Positions 54,114-63,772 of a DNA stretch of 64,000 nt are shown here, piece by piece. A program made the position numbers and the translations under genes. The DNA is taken from contig NZ_AOPO01000002.1 in assembly GCF_000336575.1 (NCBI RefSeq), positions 496,006-560,005 on the forward strand, in the 5' to 3' direction. Below the pieces are notes generated by a model. The model ran no database searches, was not told the origin of the DNA, and saw only the letters and a list, made by a program, of their open reading frames with translations. This DNA is from Vreelandella titanicae BH1 (GTDB lineage Bacteria; Pseudomonadota; Gammaproteobacteria; Pseudomonadales; Halomonadaceae). How positions within the stretch are numbered: position 1 is the stretch's first letter; each line of letters begins with the position of its first letter.

Positions 54114-54520
54114 TGCACCCTCCCATTACCGTGATCAGTGAACGCAACCATGTCTTTAGGCAGCGAGTTGAAGTCAATGGTTTGGAAGATCTATATGCCG
54201 ATGTGCCACCGATAGTAGGTGGCGAGGGCAGTGCCCCTGATCCCCACGACTATTTCGATATTGCTCTGGGTACCTGCAAGGCGGTTACCGTGCAGATGTA
54301 CGCCAAGCGTAAAGAGTGGCCGCTTGAGGGCATTACCGTCACCGTGCAGCGGGACGATAGTCAGGAAAAAAAGGGCATCTACAAGCTAGACGTGGCATTA
54401 ACACTGCACGGTATTGAAGACCCCGAACAGCGCGCCCGGCTGGAAGATATTAGCCACCGCTGCCCGATTCAACGCCTGATGACCCAGTCTACGGTCGAGA
54501 TCGCCACCCGGTTAGTTTAA
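54113..54520 (+). CDS. OsmC-family protein
   Basis: A 135-residue OsmC/Ohr-fold protein. Two cysteine contexts, LGTCKAVTVQMYAKRK and HRCPIQRLM, match the redox pair of OsmC-like peroxidases that reduce organic hydroperoxides. It starts within the stop of the HMA-like gene. uvrB follows after 24 bases on the same strand. Confidence 0.88.
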   Translation: MHPPITVISERNHVFRQRVEVNGLEDLYADVPPIVGGEGSAPDPHDYFDIALGTCKAVTVQMYAKRKEWPLEGITVTVQRDDSQEKKGIYKLDVALTLHGIEDPEQRARLEDISHRCPIQRLMTQSTVEIATRLV

Positions 54521-54544
54521 ATTATATCTTTTATAGGAGCACCG

Positions 54545-56569
54545 ATGAGCAAAGCCTTTCGATTGCAGTCAAAATTTCAGCCCGCTGGCGACCAGCCTGC
54601 TGCTATTAAAGGGCTGATTAGTGGCCTGGAATCTGGGCTTGCTCACCAAACGCTGCTTGGCGTGACCGGGTCGGGCAAAACCTTTACCATGGCCAATGTT
54701 GTGGAACAACAGCAGCGCCCGACCATCGTGATGGCGCCGAATAAGACCCTGGCTGCCCAGTTGTATGGCGAATTCAAGGCGTTTTTCCCGGATAACGCCG
54801 TAGAGTATTTCGTCTCCTACTACGACTACTACCAGCCGGAAGCCTATGTGCCTTCCTCGGATACCTTTATCGAGAAAGATGCCTCGATAAACGACCATAT
54901 CGAGCAGATGCGGCTTTCGGCCACCAAGGCACTGCTAGAAAGGCGCGATGCGCTGATTGTGGTATCAGTGTCAGCGATTTACGGCTTGGGTGACCCCGAC
55001 CAATACTTAAAGATGCGTCTGCACTTCACTCGCGGCGAGTTGATTGACCAGCGCGCTTTCCTGCGGCGCTTGGCCGAGCTTCAGTACACTCGTAATGATA
55101 TGGATTTCCGCCGCGGTACTTACCGGGTGCGCGGCGATGTGATCGATATCTTTCCTGCCGACTCTGACGAGGAGGCGGTGCGGGTAGAGCTGTTTGACAG
55201 CGAAATCGACACTATCCGACTGTTTGATCCGCTCACCGGCGCTGTCCGCGGGGAGGTGCCAAGGATGACTATCTATCCAAAATCGCACTACGTCACCCCC
55301 CGGGAAACGATTCTGGGCGCCATTGATGCCATTAAAGAGGAGCTCAAAGAGCGACTGGAGTGGATGCGTAAGCATGAACGGCTGGTAGAAGCACAGCGTC
55401 TTGAGCAGCGCACACTTTACGATATTGAGATGATGCTGGAGCTGGGTTACTGCAACGGTATCGAAAACTACTCCCGCTACCTCTCTGGGCGTGCCCCCGG
55501 CGAGCCACCGCCTACTTTCTTTGATTACCTGCCCGATGACGCACTGCTATTTATCGACGAGTCCCACGTCAGCGTGCCCCAGGTAGGTGGTATGTACAAA
55601 GGGGACCGTTCGCGTAAAGAGACCCTAGTCGAGTATGGTTTCCGGTTGCCTTCGGCGTTGGATAACCGGCCCATGAAGTTTGAAGAGTGGGAGGCCATTT
55701 CACCACAAACCATCTTTGTTTCCGCAACCCCAGGCCGCTATGAGGGGGAGCACGCAAGCCAGACCGTTGAGCAGGTGGTGCGTCCCACCGGGCTGCTGGA
55801 TCCCGAAATCGAAGTGCGTCCGGCCAGTACCCAGGTCGACGATCTGCTTTCGGAAATCGGCTTGCGCACTGCGGTAGGCGAGCGAGTACTGGTGACCACG
55901 CTAACCAAGCGTATGGCGGAAGACCTGACCGAGTATTTTGATGAGCACGGCATTCGGGTGCGCTACTTACATTCGGATATCGACACCGTCGAGCGGGTTG
56001 AGATTATTCGCGATTTACGCCTGGGCAAATTTGATGTGTTGGTGGGTATCAACCTGCTGCGCGAAGGCCTGGATATTCCCGAAGTGTCGCTGGTGGCGAT
56101 TCTCGACGCCGATAAAGAGGGCTTTCTGCGTGCCGAACGCTCGCTGATACAGACCATTGGCCGCGCTGCCCGTAACGCCCACGGCAAGGCGATTCTTTAC
56201 GGTGATCGGATTACTGACTCGATGCGCAAGGCGATTGATGAAACCGAGCGTCGTCGCGCCAAGCAGACCGAACACAACCTAGAACACGGTATTACGCCAA
56301 CAACGGTTACCCGCTCAGTGGCCGATATCCTTGAAGCCGCCCAGGCGCCGGGCAAGAAGAACAGCCGTCGGCGTGGTAATGAGCGCAAGGTGGCGGAAAG
56401 CGCCGCCGAGTATGATGTCACCACGATGAGCAAGCATGATCTGTTGGGCGCCATCAGCAAGCTCGAAGACGCCATGTTTGAGGCAGCACAAAATCTGGAG
56501 TTCGAAGAGGCGGCTCGGCTTCGCGACCAGCTCCATCAAATGAAAGACAAACAGCTGGCGCTGGGCTAG
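54545..56569 (+). CDS. uvrB: Excinuclease ABC subunit B
   Basis: A 674-residue nucleotide excision repair helicase. [14 protein letters not shown] is the Walker [12 protein letters not shown] belongs to the DNA-clamping beta-hairpin, DESHV is the Walker B and the C-terminal UVR motif lies in [14 protein letters not shown]. coli UvrB is 673 residues. nei begins four bases after the stop, so two repair genes are coupled. Confidence 0.98.
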   Translation: MSKAFRLQSKFQPAGDQPAAIKGLISGLESGLAHQTLLGVTGSGKTFTMANVVEQQQRPTIVMAPNKTLAAQLYGEFKAFFPDNAVEYFVSYYDYYQPEAYVPSSDTFIEKDASINDHIEQMRLSATKALLERRDALIVVSVSAIYGLGDPDQYLKMRLHFTRGELIDQRAFLRRLAELQYTRNDMDFRRGTYRVRGDVIDIFPADSDEEAVRVELFDSEIDTIRLFDPLTGAVRGEVPRMTIYPKSHYVTPRETILGAIDAIKEELKERLEWMRKHERLVEAQRLEQRTLYDIEMMLELGYCNGIENYSRYLSGRAPGEPPPTFFDYLPDDALLFIDESHVSVPQVGGMYKGDRSRKETLVEYGFRLPSALDNRPMKFEEWEAISPQTIFVSATPGRYEGEHASQTVEQVVRPTGLLDPEIEVRPASTQVDDLLSEIGLRTAVGERVLVTTLTKRMAEDLTEYFDEHGIRVRYLHSDIDTVERVEIIRDLRLGKFDVLVGINLLREGLDIPEVSLVAILDADKEGFLRAERSLIQTIGRAARNAHGKAILYGDRITDSMRKAIDETERRRAKQTEHNLEHGITPTTVTRSVADILEAAQAPGKKNSRRRGNERKVAESAAEYDVTTMSKHDLLGAISKLEDAMFEAAQNLEFEEAARLRDQLHQMKDKQLALG

Positions 56570-56573
56570 CGGT

Positions 56574-57395
56574 ATGCCAGAAGGCCCAGAAATTCGCCGC
56601 GCGGCGGATCGTATTGAGCAGCAGATAGGTGGACGGGTGATCGACGATGCCTGGTTCGCCTTTCCAGAACTTGCCGAGCAGGCAGCCTCATTTATTGGTG
56701 TTCGAGTTGCCCGAGTAGATACCTGGGGTAAAGCAATGCTGGTCCGGTTTGCCGATCAGCGCGTGCTTTATTCCCACAACCAACTTTATGGTGTTTGGAA
56801 GCTGCATAGCGAGGATAAGCCGCCTAATACCAAGCGAGCGCTGCGGGTTCGATTGAGCGCAGAAGGGCACTGCGCCAGCCTCTATAGCGCCTCCGATATT
56901 TCCCTCTGGCACGCAGAAACTCTCACCGAGCATCCTTTCTTAGCCCGCCTAGGCCCTGATTTGTTGAGTCAAGACGTGGCTCCCTCCGATGTGCAGCAGC
57001 GGCTGAATTTAAAGCAGTTTCATAAACGCAGCCTGGGGGCACTGCTGCTCGATCAGGGGTTGGTCGCCGGGCTGGGCAACTATTTGCGCTCTGAAATCCT
57101 TTTTTTCTCCCAGCTTCCGCCAAGCGCTCGACCGGTGGATTTAACCCCAGAACAGCAGCAAACTCTGGCTGACTGCATCATTGATGTTACCCGGCAAGCC
57201 TACCAAGCCGCAGGTGTTACTAATCGTGAGGCCTGGATTGCTCAGGCTAAAGCAGCGGGTGAGCCGCGCAGGCAGTGGCGTTTTGCGGTTTTCGAGCGAG
57301 CAGGGCTAGAGTGCCACCGCTGTGGAACGGTGATCGAGCGCAAAAGGGTCGGGGCGCGCAGGCTTTATTTATGCCCATATTGTCAGTCGGCGTGA
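56574..57395 (+). CDS. nei: Endonuclease VIII (DNA glycosylase/AP lyase)
   Basis: A 273-residue Fpg/Nei-family glycosylase that removes oxidised pyrimidines. PEGPEIRRAAD at the N-terminus supplies the catalytic Pro2 and Glu3. LGNYLRSEILFF is the helix-two-turn-helix region. The C-terminal zinc finger is CHRC, then CPYC. E. coli Nei is 263 residues. It is coupled to uvrB. Confidence 0.94.
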   Translation: MPEGPEIRRAADRIEQQIGGRVIDDAWFAFPELAEQAASFIGVRVARVDTWGKAMLVRFADQRVLYSHNQLYGVWKLHSEDKPPNTKRALRVRLSAEGHCASLYSASDISLWHAETLTEHPFLARLGPDLLSQDVAPSDVQQRLNLKQFHKRSLGALLLDQGLVAGLGNYLRSEILFFSQLPPSARPVDLTPEQQQTLADCIIDVTRQAYQAAGVTNREAWIAQAKAAGEPRRQWRFAVFERAGLECHRCGTVIERKRVGARRLYLCPYCQSA

Positions 57396-57526
57396 GTAGG
57401 GTTATACCGTTATCTTGCTTAAGAGATACCATCGACTAAAGCCCTAACCATAGTAGTCATATAGGTGCCAGGGATTGCTGCTGCGTAAGTGCCAATACGG
57501 TATACTGGTAGCACGCTAAGACGGCA

Positions 57527-57544
57527 CCTCCGCGGGCGCGGAGG
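57527..57544 (+). other. GC-rich hairpin in the fumarase leader
   Basis: CCTCCGC-GGGC-GCGGAGG is a perfect seven-base stem 41 bases before the fumarase ATG. A TATACT -10-like hexamer lies at 57501-57506, so the hairpin would sit near the transcript 5' end. It may stabilise the mRNA; there is no T-run. Confidence 0.45.
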
Positions 57545-57585
57545 GGAAGCCGCTGACTAGACGATAACCTAGGAGCTATTAGTCC

Positions 57586-59091
57586 ATGACCGTGATTCGC
57601 CAGGACGACGTTATTCAAAGCGTTGCCGATGCTCTGCAGTACATCTCTTACTACCATCCTAAAGATTTCATCGACGCCATGGCCGCCGCCTATGAGCGCG
57701 AAGAGAACCCTGCCGCCAAAGACGCCATCGCACAGATTTTGATTAACTCACGCATGTGCGCCACCGGGCACCGTCCAATCTGTCAGGACACTGGCATCGT
57801 CACCGTATTCGTTCACGTGGGCATGAACGTTACCTGGGAAGCGGACATGAGCCTGGACGACATGATTAACGAAGGTGTTCGTCGCGCTTATTTGCTCCCC
57901 GATAATATCCTGCGCGCCTCGGTGCTGGCGGATCCCGACGGCAAGCGTGCCAATACCAAAGACAACACCCCGGCGATTATTCACCACTCGATTGTGCCCG
58001 GCGATACGGTCGATATTCACGTAGCGGCGAAGGGCGGTGGTAGCGAAGCAAAATCCAAGTTCGCCATGCTGAATCCCTCCGACAGTGTGGTTGATTGGGT
58101 GATGGAGCAGCTTCCGAAGATGGGCGCTGGCTGGTGTCCACCCGGGATGCTGGGGATTGGCATCGGCGGCACCGCCGAAAAGGCCATGCTGATTGCCAAA
58201 GAAGCGCTACTCGATCCTATCAATATTCAGGATCTACAGGCCCGTGGCCCCAGCAACCGTGCCGAAGAGCTGCGTTTAGAACTGTTTGACAAGGTCAACA
58301 AGAGCGGTATCGGTGCCCAGGGGTTAGGCGGCTTAACCACCGTGCTGGATATTAAAGTCAAAGACTATCCAACCCATGCGGCCAACAAGCCCGTCGCGAT
58401 TATTCCCAACTGCGCGGCGACCCGTCATGCCCATTTCACGCTTGACGGCTCTGGCCCCGCGGTACTTGAGCCGCCGAAGCTTGAGGATTGGCCGGAAATC
58501 ACTCGCGAGGCGGGTGAAAACGTCAAACGTGTCAATCTTGATACGGTGACGCCTGAGGAGGTTAAAACCTGGCAGCCTGGTGATACGCTGCTGTTGAACG
58601 GTAAGCTGCTCACGGGGCGCGATGCTGCTCATAAGCGCATGGTCGATATGCTGGCCAAAGGCGATCCGCTGCCCGTGGATATGAAAGGTCGCTTTATCTA
58701 CTACGTGGGCCCGGTTGATCCCATTGGTGACGAAGTCGTTGGCCCCGCTGGCCCAACGACCGCCACGCGGATGGATAAATTTACCCGCACTATGCTGGAA
58801 GAGACTGGCCTATTAGGTATGGTCGGCAAAGCAGAGCGTGGCCAAGCCGCTATTGATGCTATCCGTGACAATGAAGCGGTGTACTTAATGGCGGTCGGTG
58901 GGTCGGCATATCTGGTCGCTCAAGCGATTAAAAAATCGCGGGTAGTGGGCTTCGAAGACTTAGGTATGGAAGCAATCTATGAATTTGAGGTTGAAGATAT
59001 GCCGGTGACCGTCGCCGTTGATAGCCTGGGCACATCGGTACATCAAACCGGGCCTGCAAAGTGGAAAGAGATTATTGCCCAATCGGCGTAA
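57586..59091 (+). CDS. Class I (iron-sulphur) fumarate hydratase
   Basis: A 501-residue fumarase interconverting fumarate and malate in the citric acid cycle. The three [4Fe-4S]-binding cysteine contexts are HRPICQDTG, GWCPPGM and IPNCAATRH. Length is slightly below E. coli FumA (548). The enzyme class is oxygen-sensitive, which fits the facultatively anaerobic picture. AGGAGCT precedes the ATG. Confidence 0.95.
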   Translation: MTVIRQDDVIQSVADALQYISYYHPKDFIDAMAAAYEREENPAAKDAIAQILINSRMCATGHRPICQDTGIVTVFVHVGMNVTWEADMSLDDMINEGVRRAYLLPDNILRASVLADPDGKRANTKDNTPAIIHHSIVPGDTVDIHVAAKGGGSEAKSKFAMLNPSDSVVDWVMEQLPKMGAGWCPPGMLGIGIGGTAEKAMLIAKEALLDPINIQDLQARGPSNRAEELRLELFDKVNKSGIGAQGLGGLTTVLDIKVKDYPTHAANKPVAIIPNCAATRHAHFTLDGSGPAVLEPPKLEDWPEITREAGENVKRVNLDTVTPEEVKTWQPGDTLLLNGKLLTGRDAAHKRMVDMLAKGDPLPVDMKGRFIYYVGPVDPIGDEVVGPAGPTTATRMDKFTRTMLEETGLLGMVGKAERGQAAIDAIRDNEAVYLMAVGGSAYLVAQAIKKSRVVGFEDLGMEAIYEFEVEDMPVTVAVDSLGTSVHQTGPAKWKEIIAQSA

Positions 59092-59125
59092 TGGAGTGGT
59101 AAGGTTGATTAGGCTTTAGACGCAT

Positions 59126-59155
59126 AAGGGCCTCGCTGACGGCGAGGCCTTGTTC
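59126..59155 (+). terminator. Terminator after the fumarase gene
   Basis: GGCCTCGC (59129-59136) pairs with GCGAGGCC (59142-59149) around a TGACG loop, followed by TTGTTCT. It is 37 bases beyond the stop. Confidence 0.8.
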
Positions 59156-59183
59156 TATGTGAGGGCTTTATAAGGACGTGACT

Positions 59184-60605
59184 ATGACCTCCTGGTTGCT
59201 AGGGACCAGCATCTTACTGATACACCTGCTTGGCATCGTTTCAGCCATTATGGCGCTGATGTCCAGTCGCACCTCCCAGGGTGCCGTGGCATGGATCATC
59301 TCGCTGCTGACCTTCCCTTATGTCGCGCTTCCAGCGTACTGGTTTTTCGGGCGGCCAAGGTTTTATGGCTATGTATCTGCCCGCGGTCAGCGGGACACCG
59401 TTCTACGCCGGGTTCTAGTGCGTTACCGGGCTAATGTTCAACCCTACGTTGCGCCCTCTACCAATGCCGATATTCAGGCGGTCGAACAGCTTGCCATGAT
59501 GCCGCTAACCCATGGCAATCAAGCCACACTGCTGATTGATGGGCCAGCAACGTTTGAAAGCCTGTTTGATGGTATTGACCGTGCGGAACAGTATGCGTTG
59601 GTGCAGTTCTTCATTGTTCGTAACGACGCCCTCGGCCAACGTTTGAAGCACCATTTACAGCGCGCTGCCCGGCGCGGCGTGAGGGTCTATTTTCTTTACG
59701 ATGAAGTGGGTAGCCGCAAGTTAGCCGATAGCTACCTCAATGATTTAATCAGCGATGGGGTGGCCGTGAGTGCCTTTCGCTCATCGCGAGGCTTTAAGCA
59801 CCGTTTTCAGCTTAACTTTCGCAACCATCGCAAAATAACGGTAATAGACGGCAAGGAGGGCTGGATAGGGGGCTTTAATATTGGGGTCGAATATCTCGGC
59901 GAGAACCCACGGCACGGGCCTTGGCGTGATACCCATCTCAAGCTTGCAGGACCCAGCGTACTGGGCTTGCAGGAGGCATTTTGGGAGGATTGGCACTGGG
60001 CGACGGATGAAGTGATTAGCCTGAACTGGATGGCCGACACGTCATCCTCTGCCACCGACCATCATGTGGTGATCGTGCCTTCTGGGCCCGCCGACCGTCA
60101 GGACACCGCCAGCCTGCTCGTCCAGCAGGTCATTCATAGTGCCAAGCAGCGCCTGTGGGTGACCAGCCCCTATTTCGTCCCTGACCAGGGAGTTCAGGAT
60201 GCGCTCCGGCTTGCAGCGATGCGCGGCGTCGACGTTCGGGTAATGATTCCAGAGCGCCCCGATCACTTGCTGGTTTTTCTCTCTGCATTCTCATTTCTAC
60301 CCGATATGTTAAGGGCAGGTGTTAAAATATACCGTTATCTCCCTGGTTTTTTACATCAAAAAGTCATGCTGGTAGACAACGAAGCAGCCACGGTAGGGAC
60401 AGTCAATTTGGATAATCGCTCGTTTAGGTTAAATTTTGAGATTACCGCGTTTATTCCAAGTCGTGATTTTGCTACCTGCGTCGAGGCGATGCTGGAAAAA
60501 GACTTTGCTCACTGTCGGCGTGTCACCATCGATGAAATTAACCAGCGCCCGGTATGGATGAAAGTCGTTTCGCGGGCGGCCTATTTAATGGCCCCGGTTC
60601 AATAG
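59184..60605 (+). CDS. cls: Cardiolipin synthase
   Basis: A 473-residue phospholipase D-family synthase that joins two phosphatidylglycerols into cardiolipin in the inner membrane. Two N-terminal membrane segments precede two HKD motifs, HRKITVIDG and HQKVMLVDN. The ATG at 59184 is preferred to GTG at 59178 because AAGGA lies at the right distance. Cardiolipin is important for osmotic adaptation in halophiles, a general point that fits the inferred host. Confidence 0.92.
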   Translation: MTSWLLGTSILLIHLLGIVSAIMALMSSRTSQGAVAWIISLLTFPYVALPAYWFFGRPRFYGYVSARGQRDTVLRRVLVRYRANVQPYVAPSTNADIQAVEQLAMMPLTHGNQATLLIDGPATFESLFDGIDRAEQYALVQFFIVRNDALGQRLKHHLQRAARRGVRVYFLYDEVGSRKLADSYLNDLISDGVAVSAFRSSRGFKHRFQLNFRNHRKITVIDGKEGWIGGFNIGVEYLGENPRHGPWRDTHLKLAGPSVLGLQEAFWEDWHWATDEVISLNWMADTSSSATDHHVVIVPSGPADRQDTASLLVQQVIHSAKQRLWVTSPYFVPDQGVQDALRLAAMRGVDVRVMIPERPDHLLVFLSAFSFLPDMLRAGVKIYRYLPGFLHQKVMLVDNEAATVGTVNLDNRSFRLNFEITAFIPSRDFATCVEAMLEKDFAHCRRVTIDEINQRPVWMKVVSRAAYLMAPVQ

Positions 60606-60667
60606 ATACGTCAGCCTAAAAGGAAAATCGAGATGCTCAAACGCAGGGTGAGACAAGGAGTCATGGG

Positions 60668-61585
60668 GTGAATCTTGAAACAAAATGGCTGGAAGATTTT
60701 GTAGCGCTAGCCAATACGCGCAGCTTCTCTGCGTCAGCACGCCAGCGACACGTGACCCAGCCGGCCTTTAGTCGCCGTATTCGCGCGTTGGAGCAGGCCG
60801 TTGATGTCACCTTGGTAGATCGTTCAACTACCCCCGTCGGGTTAACGCCCGAAGGGCAGCTGTTTTTGGTTACTGCGCGCAATCTGGTCGAACAGTTAAA
60901 CGAATCGCTTAGCCATTTGCGCGGTCTCTCTATCGCCAATGAGGCGCTGGATATTGTCGCGGCGCACTCCCTGGCGTTGAGTTTTTATCCGCCTTGGATC
61001 TCTCGCCTGCAGCAGGGTTTGGGCGAGTTGCCGACCCGCTTGGTGGCCATGAATGTGGGCGAGGCAATACATGTGCTGCGAGAGGGCAACTGTGATCTGA
61101 TGCTCGCCTACTATGACCCTTTTGCGACGATGCAACTGGACGCTGAAGTATTCCCCTCTTTCTCAATTGGTAAGGTCAATATGCTGCCCGTTTCGTTACC
61201 CGACGAGCATGGGAAAGCAAAGTTTTCACTCCAGCACGACACCTCCATTCCCTATCTTTCGTACACCCAGGGGGCCTTTTTAGGGCGCAGTGTGCGCATG
61301 CTGCTGAAAAATGACCCGCTGCGTATGAAGCTGCGTACGGTATATGAAACGGCCATGGCTGAAGGCCTGAAGGGAATGGTATTACAAGGCGTTGGCGTCG
61401 CATGGATCCCCGACTTTTGTATTCGTGAAGAGCTGAAAAGTGGCCGTTTGGTGAGGGCAGGCGACCCTAGCTGGGATATCCCCCTGGAAATCCGCTTATA
61501 TCGCTGCTCGATGGTGCATAAGCCCGGCGTAGAGCGTTTATGGCGGCAGATGATGAAGCTGCCGCGGGATTTCCTACAAGCCTAG
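60668..61585 (+). CDS. HypT-like LysR regulator
   Basis: A 305-residue LysR protein. NLETKWLEDFVALANTRSF and QPAFSRRIRALEQA closely follow E. coli HypT (YjiE), which responds to hypochlorite by methionine oxidation. IVAAHSLALSF, then NVGEAIHVLREG in the effector domain also follow HypT order. Start GTG at 60668 has AAGGAG seven bases upstream. It follows cls by 62 bases. Target genes unknown. Confidence 0.85.
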   Translation: MNLETKWLEDFVALANTRSFSASARQRHVTQPAFSRRIRALEQAVDVTLVDRSTTPVGLTPEGQLFLVTARNLVEQLNESLSHLRGLSIANEALDIVAAHSLALSFYPPWISRLQQGLGELPTRLVAMNVGEAIHVLREGNCDLMLAYYDPFATMQLDAEVFPSFSIGKVNMLPVSLPDEHGKAKFSLQHDTSIPYLSYTQGAFLGRSVRMLLKNDPLRMKLRTVYETAMAEGLKGMVLQGVGVAWIPDFCIREELKSGRLVRAGDPSWDIPLEIRLYRCSMVHKPGVERLWRQMMKLPRDFLQA

Positions 61586-61598
61586 GGCCTGTTGACGT

Positions 61599-62693
61599 TT
61601 AGCTACTGCCAAAATCTGCGGGTAGCCCTAAAAAGTTCTGAATGATGAAGAAGTGATCTTCAAACAGGCTGTCGGGCTCGAGATCTGCAAGTGCTACCCA
61701 GCGCGCATGATCACCGCCTTTAACGGGCTTTAGGCGTGGCAGCTGCTGATCGGGGCGTAGCGCAAAATAGAAAGCTTCCGCCAAGGTGCGCCCGCGCCAG
61801 CTGCGGTGGGGTTCATCAAACAGGCGTTGCCCACGCAGCGAGCCTTTGAGTACAGGCTCAGGAACCTTTAAGCGAATGCGTTCGCGAAGTTCACGCAAGC
61901 AAGCATCCAGCAGCCGTTCATGGGGGTTAATAAACCCTCCCGGCAGGGCATAAAGGCCTTTGCCCGGTGCCGCCGTGCGTCGTACCAGCAGCACATGGCC
62001 TGACTGCACGACCACTGCGTTGACCGTGACAAAAATAGGCGGGTAGGGCGCGTGAGCCCAGGCCTGACGGTACTGATCCAACAACTGCTGCTCTTCGATC
62101 AGGCGCTGATAGGCGCCCTCATTGCAAAAGTGTTTGACGCTCTCCACCACCCCTGGCGGTAAATCGTGGTAAGCGCCGGTACTCAGGTAGTCATTCGTTG
62201 AGCTCGGCGAGCGAAACAGTCGCTCACGTATTTGGCTGGCTGAAATCCCCTCCACCGACTGCACGCTGACAGACTCCCACTGAGGAAACAGTGAAAGGTA
62301 GTAGCTTGACTGGCCGCGGCTGGCTCCGATCAAGCCAATACGTGGTAGGCGAGCATTGGCAGGTGCAGCTAAATCGCGCACTTTGCGTTGCACATCGCGC
62401 ACCCAAACATCGTCGTTATAGAGGGCGTCGAGTAGCGGGGTGATCTCCAAGCGTTGATTATCGGCGTCGTCAAATCCCGCGCGAAGCATGGCTTGTCGTT
62501 CGTCGAATCGCCAGGGGTTACGCAGTGAGCGGGCCTGCCAAGAAGAGCCTACCAACACAATGACCTGTCGTGCGCGTTTGAGCGCTTCACGAATGACCGC
62601 GAGATGCCCCAGATGTGGCGGCTGAAAACGACCAATAAACACCAAACAGTCGAAGTCGCAGGCAGTCGCGGGGCGCGAAGTATCAGTAGCCAT
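61599..62693 (-). CDS. nadM: Bifunctional NMN adenylyltransferase/Nudix hydrolase
   Basis: A 364-residue fusion. Residues 1-180 are a NadM-type nucleotidyltransferase (GRFQPPHLGHL) making NAD from NMN and ATP. Residues about 205-350 are a Nudix domain with GGFINPHERLLDACLRELRE, proposed in this fusion family to hydrolyse ADP-ribose. The Nudix box ends REL-RER rather than the standard REU-xEE, so its activity may be altered. It is convergent with the HypT-like gene. Confidence 0.9.
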   Translation of the reverse strand: MATDTSRPATACDFDCLVFIGRFQPPHLGHLAVIREALKRARQVIVLVGSSWQARSLRNPWRFDERQAMLRAGFDDADNQRLEITPLLDALYNDDVWVRDVQRKVRDLAAPANARLPRIGLIGASRGQSSYYLSLFPQWESVSVQSVEGISASQIRERLFRSPSSTNDYLSTGAYHDLPPGVVESVKHFCNEGAYQRLIEEQQLLDQYRQAWAHAPYPPIFVTVNAVVVQSGHVLLVRRTAAPGKGLYALPGGFINPHERLLDACLRELRERIRLKVPEPVLKGSLRGQRLFDEPHRSWRGRTLAEAFYFALRPDQQLPRLKPVKGGDHARWVALADLEPDSLFEDHFFIIQNFLGLPADFGSS

Positions 62694-62836
62694 TCAAGCT
62701 TCCTTTTGCGTTTGGTGAACTCAGAGATGCAACCTACCAGAAAACTGCGCTAAACGCTGTGGTTAGGTATGCTAGAAAAATAGGATGTTGATAACGCTTA
62801 TAAAAAGCCCCGATACCCAGAGCACAGGGAGTGAAT

Positions 62837-63736
62837 ATGATTAAACGCGCCGCTACCTTTTGGTGGAAAGTAGTCCAAGACGCCACGTCACTATGGTTGG
62901 AGCGTAATGCCTTTAGCTACGCAGGTTCGCTAGCGTTCTATACGCTTTTCTCATTGGCGCCCACGATTATTATTGCAGTCACGGTCATCGGTGTTGTTTT
63001 AGGTGAAGAGGCTGCCCACGGACAAATAGTCGCTCAGTTACAAGGCACGCTAGGAATGGATGCAGCAGTGGCTATCGAACAGGCTGTTGCTCAGTCGAGG
63101 ATTGAAGAGTCCGGTCTACTGCCAACGCTACTAGGTGTTGGGGCATTGGTGATCGGTGCAACAACCGTTTTCGCCCAGATGCAATTTTCGCTCAATACCA
63201 TTTGGGGCGTAACGGCAAAGCCCACTTCTAATAGCGCTTTACGTTTTATTAAAAGCCGGTTGCTATCGTTAACGGTGGTGCTCTCCATCGGATTTATACT
63301 GATGGTATCGCTGGTATTAGGCGTCGTTTTGCGCGGTATGCTCCAGGCCGCCGATAATCTGGTGCCTTATGCCAGCTTACTGACAACGTCAGTTGAGTCG
63401 CTGGTCTCGCTGGCTGTGGTCACCTTACTATTTGCCACCATTTTTAAAGTACTTCCCGACGTTGTGTTGCGCTGGCAAGATGTGTTGATTGGCGCAGTCG
63501 TCACTGCCGTACTGTTTACTATTGGGCGCAGTGTAATCGCGATTTACCTGGCGTATACGGCTACAGCATCTACCTATGGCGCCGCCGGGTCGGTAGTCAT
63601 GATTTTGCTATGGGTCTACTACAGTTCACTAATATTGCTGTTTGGGGCGGCGTTCACCCGCTCATTGCTACTACGCCGTGGCCGCCCGCTGATTCCGCGT
63701 AACAGTGCAGTGATTGTCAAACGTGAGTATGTTTAA
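62837..63736 (+). CDS. YihY/BrkB family membrane protein
   Basis: A 299-residue protein with about six membrane segments. FSYAGSLAFYTLFSLAPTII and YGAAGSVVMILLWVYYSSLI are the YihY/BrkB (formerly RNase BN) signatures. The old ribonuclease name is wrong for this family; a transport or envelope role is assumed. The ATG at 62837 follows GGGAG; the GTG at 62831 is less likely. Confidence 0.87.
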   Translation: MIKRAATFWWKVVQDATSLWLERNAFSYAGSLAFYTLFSLAPTIIIAVTVIGVVLGEEAAHGQIVAQLQGTLGMDAAVAIEQAVAQSRIEESGLLPTLLGVGALVIGATTVFAQMQFSLNTIWGVTAKPTSNSALRFIKSRLLSLTVVLSIGFILMVSLVLGVVLRGMLQAADNLVPYASLLTTSVESLVSLAVVTLLFATIFKVLPDVVLRWQDVLIGAVVTAVLFTIGRSVIAIYLAYTATASTYGAAGSVVMILLWVYYSSLILLFGAAFTRSLLLRRGRPLIPRNSAVIVKREYV

Positions 63737-63772
63737 CACTCCGTTCAGAAGCGCCAAGGTAAGGAGGTAAGT

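Noticed and set aside
62837-63736. Ribonuclease BN
   Set aside because: The YihY/BrkB family was once misnamed RNase BN; the sequence is a six-segment membrane protein without nuclease motifs.
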